Shown in pieces: positions 61,750-64,000 of a DNA stretch of 64,000 nt. The notes under the pieces were generated by a model that made no database searches, was not told the DNA's origin, and saw only the letters and a program-made list of their open reading frames with translations. The DNA comes from Clostridia bacterium (GTDB lineage: Bacteria; Bacillota; Clostridia; Oscillospirales; Acutalibacteraceae). The stretch's first letter is position 1, and each line of letters starts with the position of its first letter. The stretch spans positions 62,001 through 126,000 of the forward strand of contig JAFQIG010000014.1 in assembly GCA_017397655.1 (NCBI GenBank), written 5' to 3'. The translations under genes were made by a program, and so were the position numbers.

Positions 61750-61786
61750 GTGAAAAAACAGGAATAAATGAGAAAATTTTACACAT

Positions 61787-62752
61787 TTATGATATTATGT
61801 CGATTTTATCTAAAATAGAATTAAGTGCATCATTCGCACTCTGATGAGCTGCAACTGTCGAGAGTACAATGATTATTGCTGTTACGGGATTTTGCGACAA
61901 GTATTCTGTCATTGTTTCAAATGTTTTTGTGACGTGATTATCTTTACGTACCGTAAAAAACAGAAGAAAAACGGTATTTATAAAAACGGGTCCCGGTAAG
62001 TTTTTTACAAACGGGAGTAAAACGACTGATATAACAGAAAAAACAAGCGGTAAAAAGTACAGAAATTTTACTGATGTACTCTTTTGAGAATATGCTGCTT
62101 TTATCCAGAGTACGCCGAAGAACGTGATTATCGGTAAATAGGATAGTAAGTATAGCAGATCTTTTGTATCAAAGAACATATAATCATTCGACAACAGCAA
62201 AAATTTTAGATTCTGAAACGTGAAGTTTCGGCTGTGATATATAATCAGCCTCAGAGCAACGGCAATTACACTTATTATCGGGTAAATATAGGTGATCTTT
62301 TGTCTTTTTTTACAGTTACATATCATTAAAAGAAGAAGGATCAGGCTTAACGAAGGCGTGTGAATGGCGGAAACGAATATTGTGATGACGGAAATGAAAA
62401 TGAATTTATTTGCAAAAATGCATATTAAAGATATTATAAACAGCAAGGTGGAGATGCTTCTCATTATATCTCCGTCGGCGAAGACATAACCGTACATCGG
62501 GATATCACAGTACAACAGTACAAAAAAAACAGTACGTATACGGTTGTTTAATCCTGTCATCACATAGCGTGTCGATAAAAAGTAAAGCGTGCAAAAGCAA
62601 AAACCGAGTATGATGCGCACAACAGTAACGTAAACAGCTGTGCCGTCAAAGCGGAAAAGAGACGAAAAAACAAAAAAGAAAAGAACGGTAACAGCGCAGG
62701 AAACCGTCTCGCGGTCAAAGCGTAAATCCTTTAAAAAACTTTTTATGCTCAC
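61787..62752 (-). CDS. Polytopic membrane protein, EpsG/polymerase-like
   Basis: A 321-residue protein with about nine membrane segments, aromatic and Leu/Ile rich. Segments such as YGYVFADGDIMRSISTLLFI, FISVITIFVSAIHTPSLSL and YLLSYLPIITFFGVLWI recall the EpsG family of polysaccharide polymerases/O-antigen ligases, in which an early loop and a His after the fourth or fifth segment are typical. Family assignment is uncertain. GTG 62752 has GGAG 8 bases upstream. Low identity to anything I can recall. Confidence 0.6.
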   Translation of the reverse strand: MSIKSFLKDLRFDRETVSCAVTVLFFFVFSSLFRFDGTAVYVTVVRIILGFCFCTLYFLSTRYVMTGLNNRIRTVFFVLLYCDIPMYGYVFADGDIMRSISTLLFIISLICIFANKFIFISVITIFVSAIHTPSLSLILLLLMICNCKKRQKITYIYPIISVIAVALRLIIYHSRNFTFQNLKFLLLSNDYMFFDTKDLLYLLSYLPIITFFGVLWIKAAYSQKSTSVKFLYFLPLVFSVISVVLLPFVKNLPGPVFINTVFLLFFTVRKDNHVTKTFETMTEYLSQNPVTAIIIVLSTVAAHQSANDALNSILDKIDIIS

Positions 62753-62860
62753 TTTCGGAACTCCTTATAAAAGATTACTTTATTCTATCATATTTTTTGT
62801 TTTTTGAACAGATATTTTGAAAAAATATGAAATAATTACTTTTTCTTTTTCATTATATAT

Positions 62861-62869
62861 GGTATAATC
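62861..62869 (+). promoter_or_regulatory. Extended -10 promoter of mnmA
   Basis: TGG directly before TATAAT (62864-62869), about 32 bases before the GTG start; no clear -35. Confidence 0.55.
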
Positions 62870-62901
62870 TGAACAGAAAACCGAAAGGCGGTAGTTTTCA
62901 G

Positions 62902-63945
62902 GTGAAGAAAAAGATAGTTGTCGGAATGAGCGGGGGAGTGGACAGCTCAGCGGCGGCATTGATGCTGAAAGAAAGAGGATATGACGTAATCGGTGTTACG
63001 CTTCGGCTTACCGATTCCGATGTATCGGGAACGATAGATGATGCACGCAGGGTAGCGCAGACAATAGGGATAGATCACGAGGTAGTCGATCTTCGTGAGG
63101 TTTTTGAGCGTGAGGTCATAGAGTATTTCACAAAGGAGTATCTGAGCGGTGCGACACCTAATCCGTGTGTCATATGCAACCAAAAGATAAAGTTCGGTGC
63201 AATGCTTGATATTGCGCACGGTATGGGTGCCGAAAAAATCGCAACGGGTCACTACGTCAGAACCGTTGACACGGGTGACAGGATTCTTTTGTGCAGATCA
63301 GAATCCTTAAAGGATCAGAGCTACTTTCTGTCATATCTTTCGCAGGAACAGCTAAGAAGTGCCGTCTTTCCGCTTTGTGATATGCAAAAGGATGAAATAA
63401 GAGAAAAAGCAAGACAGGCGGGACTTTCGGTTGCCGACAAAAAGGACAGTCAGGAGATATGCTTTATTCCTGATGACGATTATGTATCGTTTCTTTGTAA
63501 CAGAACGGGACAAATTCCGATAAGCGGTGACTTTGTCGATACAATGGGAAATGTCATCGGCAGACACAGCGGAGTCCTGCGATATACGGTAGGTCAGCGA
63601 AAGGGTCTCGGAGCATTCGGCAAACCGATGTTTGTAACGGCTATAGATCCCGTCAATAACAGGGTAATCCTTGGCGAAAATGGTGAACAGTACTCACAGG
63701 GAATGGTGGCAGAAAACCTTAACTGGATCATATCGGACAAACCGGAAGACGAGTTCAGATCTCTTGTCAAGGTTCGTTTCCGTGCAGCTCCGTCACCTGC
63801 AACCGTTAAAGTTTCCGACGGAACGGCGACAGTTATATTTGACGAGCCTGAGCGTTCGGTCACACCGGGACAGACGGCTGTTTTCCTTGATGATAAATAT
63901 GTCCTTGGGGCAGGAAGAATAAAAACACAGTTAAAGAAAGACTAA
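62902..63945 (+). CDS. mnmA: tRNA-specific 2-thiouridylase
   Basis: A 347-residue enzyme adding sulfur to U34 of tRNA-Lys, -Glu and -Gln. N-terminal PP-loop GMSGGVDSSAAALML, NPCVICNQKIKFG with one catalytic cysteine, ATGHYVR, and DSQEICFIPDDDY with the second. The C-terminal beta domains (RYTVGQRKGLGAF, LGENGEQYS) complete the fold. Length is normal. The GTG start has AAGGCGG about 10 bases upstream. The last 55 bases of the window hold no recognisable feature. Confidence 0.96.
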   Translation: MKKKIVVGMSGGVDSSAAALMLKERGYDVIGVTLRLTDSDVSGTIDDARRVAQTIGIDHEVVDLREVFEREVIEYFTKEYLSGATPNPCVICNQKIKFGAMLDIAHGMGAEKIATGHYVRTVDTGDRILLCRSESLKDQSYFLSYLSQEQLRSAVFPLCDMQKDEIREKARQAGLSVADKKDSQEICFIPDDDYVSFLCNRTGQIPISGDFVDTMGNVIGRHSGVLRYTVGQRKGLGAFGKPMFVTAIDPVNNRVILGENGEQYSQGMVAENLNWIISDKPEDEFRSLVKVRFRAAPSPATVKVSDGTATVIFDEPERSVTPGQTAVFLDDKYVLGAGRIKTQLKKD

Positions 63946-64000
63946 CTATTAAAAGTCAAGCCCCAAAATAGAAAAAAACAAAAAATATCCGTCGCCCTTG

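Noticed and set aside
1..64000. CRISPR array, prophage, insertion sequence or integrative element
   Set aside because: No direct-repeat array, transposase, integrase, terminase or att-like duplication was seen; gene content is chromosomal and coding-dense.

Overview
The window looks like a chromosomal segment of a low-to-mid GC, anaerobic, monoderm Firmicute, most likely a gut Oscillospiraceae/Ruminococcus-type Clostridium. The grounds are a trimeric-type [FeFe] hydrogenase operon, AddAB instead of RecBCD, a T-box in front of pheST, an IreB homologue, LicD and BspA-type surface proteins, type I dockerins on two secreted proteins, and strong AGGAGG-like ribosome binding sites with frequent GTG/TTG starts. 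No phage, insertion sequence, CRISPR array or rRNA was seen. Family names are recognised from motifs read by eye; no database search was run.

Layout. 1-5.0 kb: end of a PHP gene, an ATPase-fold protein and HndB/HndC/HndD hydrogenase subunits, closed by a terminator. 5.0-15.8 kb: a TSCPD protein, then GH116 and GH78 glycosidases (+), facing a four-gene minus-strand operon (unknown toroid-like enzyme, GH38 mannosidase, anchored protein, GtrA). 16-27.2 kb: secreted papain-like peptidase with dockerin, AddB/AddA, a MATE exporter and a TIM-barrel protein. 27.3-31.3 kb (minus): a PstS-like membrane-anchored protein, NnrD/E, a lipoprotein and an orphan MazF, followed by a 5'-truncated lipase relic. 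31.4-37.2 kb (+): Phe T-box, pheST, ireB, a small conserved protein and mtaB. 37.2-42.2 kb (minus): an Lrp-alr-ROK-SIS-GH2 operon. 42.3-48.7 kb (+): a seven-gene run starting with a GT-B/LicD fusion that overlaps an IspD/TarI-type cytidylyltransferase. 48.7-55.8 kb: an acyltransferase-like protein, glycerol-1-phosphate dehydrogenase (minus) and a 1426-residue leucine-rich-repeat protein with dockerin. 55.8-64 kb: tRNA-Met and tRNA-Glu, a four-gene lipoprotein/SecB-like/GDPD cluster, a protein with two GreA-C-like domains, HAD and PHP phosphatases, a polytopic membrane protein and mnmA.

How the genes fit together. The hydrogenase operon would reoxidise reduced ferredoxin and NADH during sugar fermentation. 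The glycosidases (GH116, GH78, GH38, GH2) all lack signal peptides and so would act in the cytoplasm on imported oligosaccharides, but no sugar importer is in the window. Secreted capture proteins (dockerin peptidase, dockerin LRR protein) suggest a cellulosome-like surface complex encoded elsewhere.

Most worth a second look: the GT-B/LicD plus IspD/TarI pair, which parallels the fukutin/ISPD ribitol-phosphate pathway of animals; a SecB-like chaperone gene between lipoprotein genes in a monoderm; a protein with duplicated GreA C-terminal folds; and the orphan MazF with an adjacent lipase remnant, where relatives usually carry alr and mazE.
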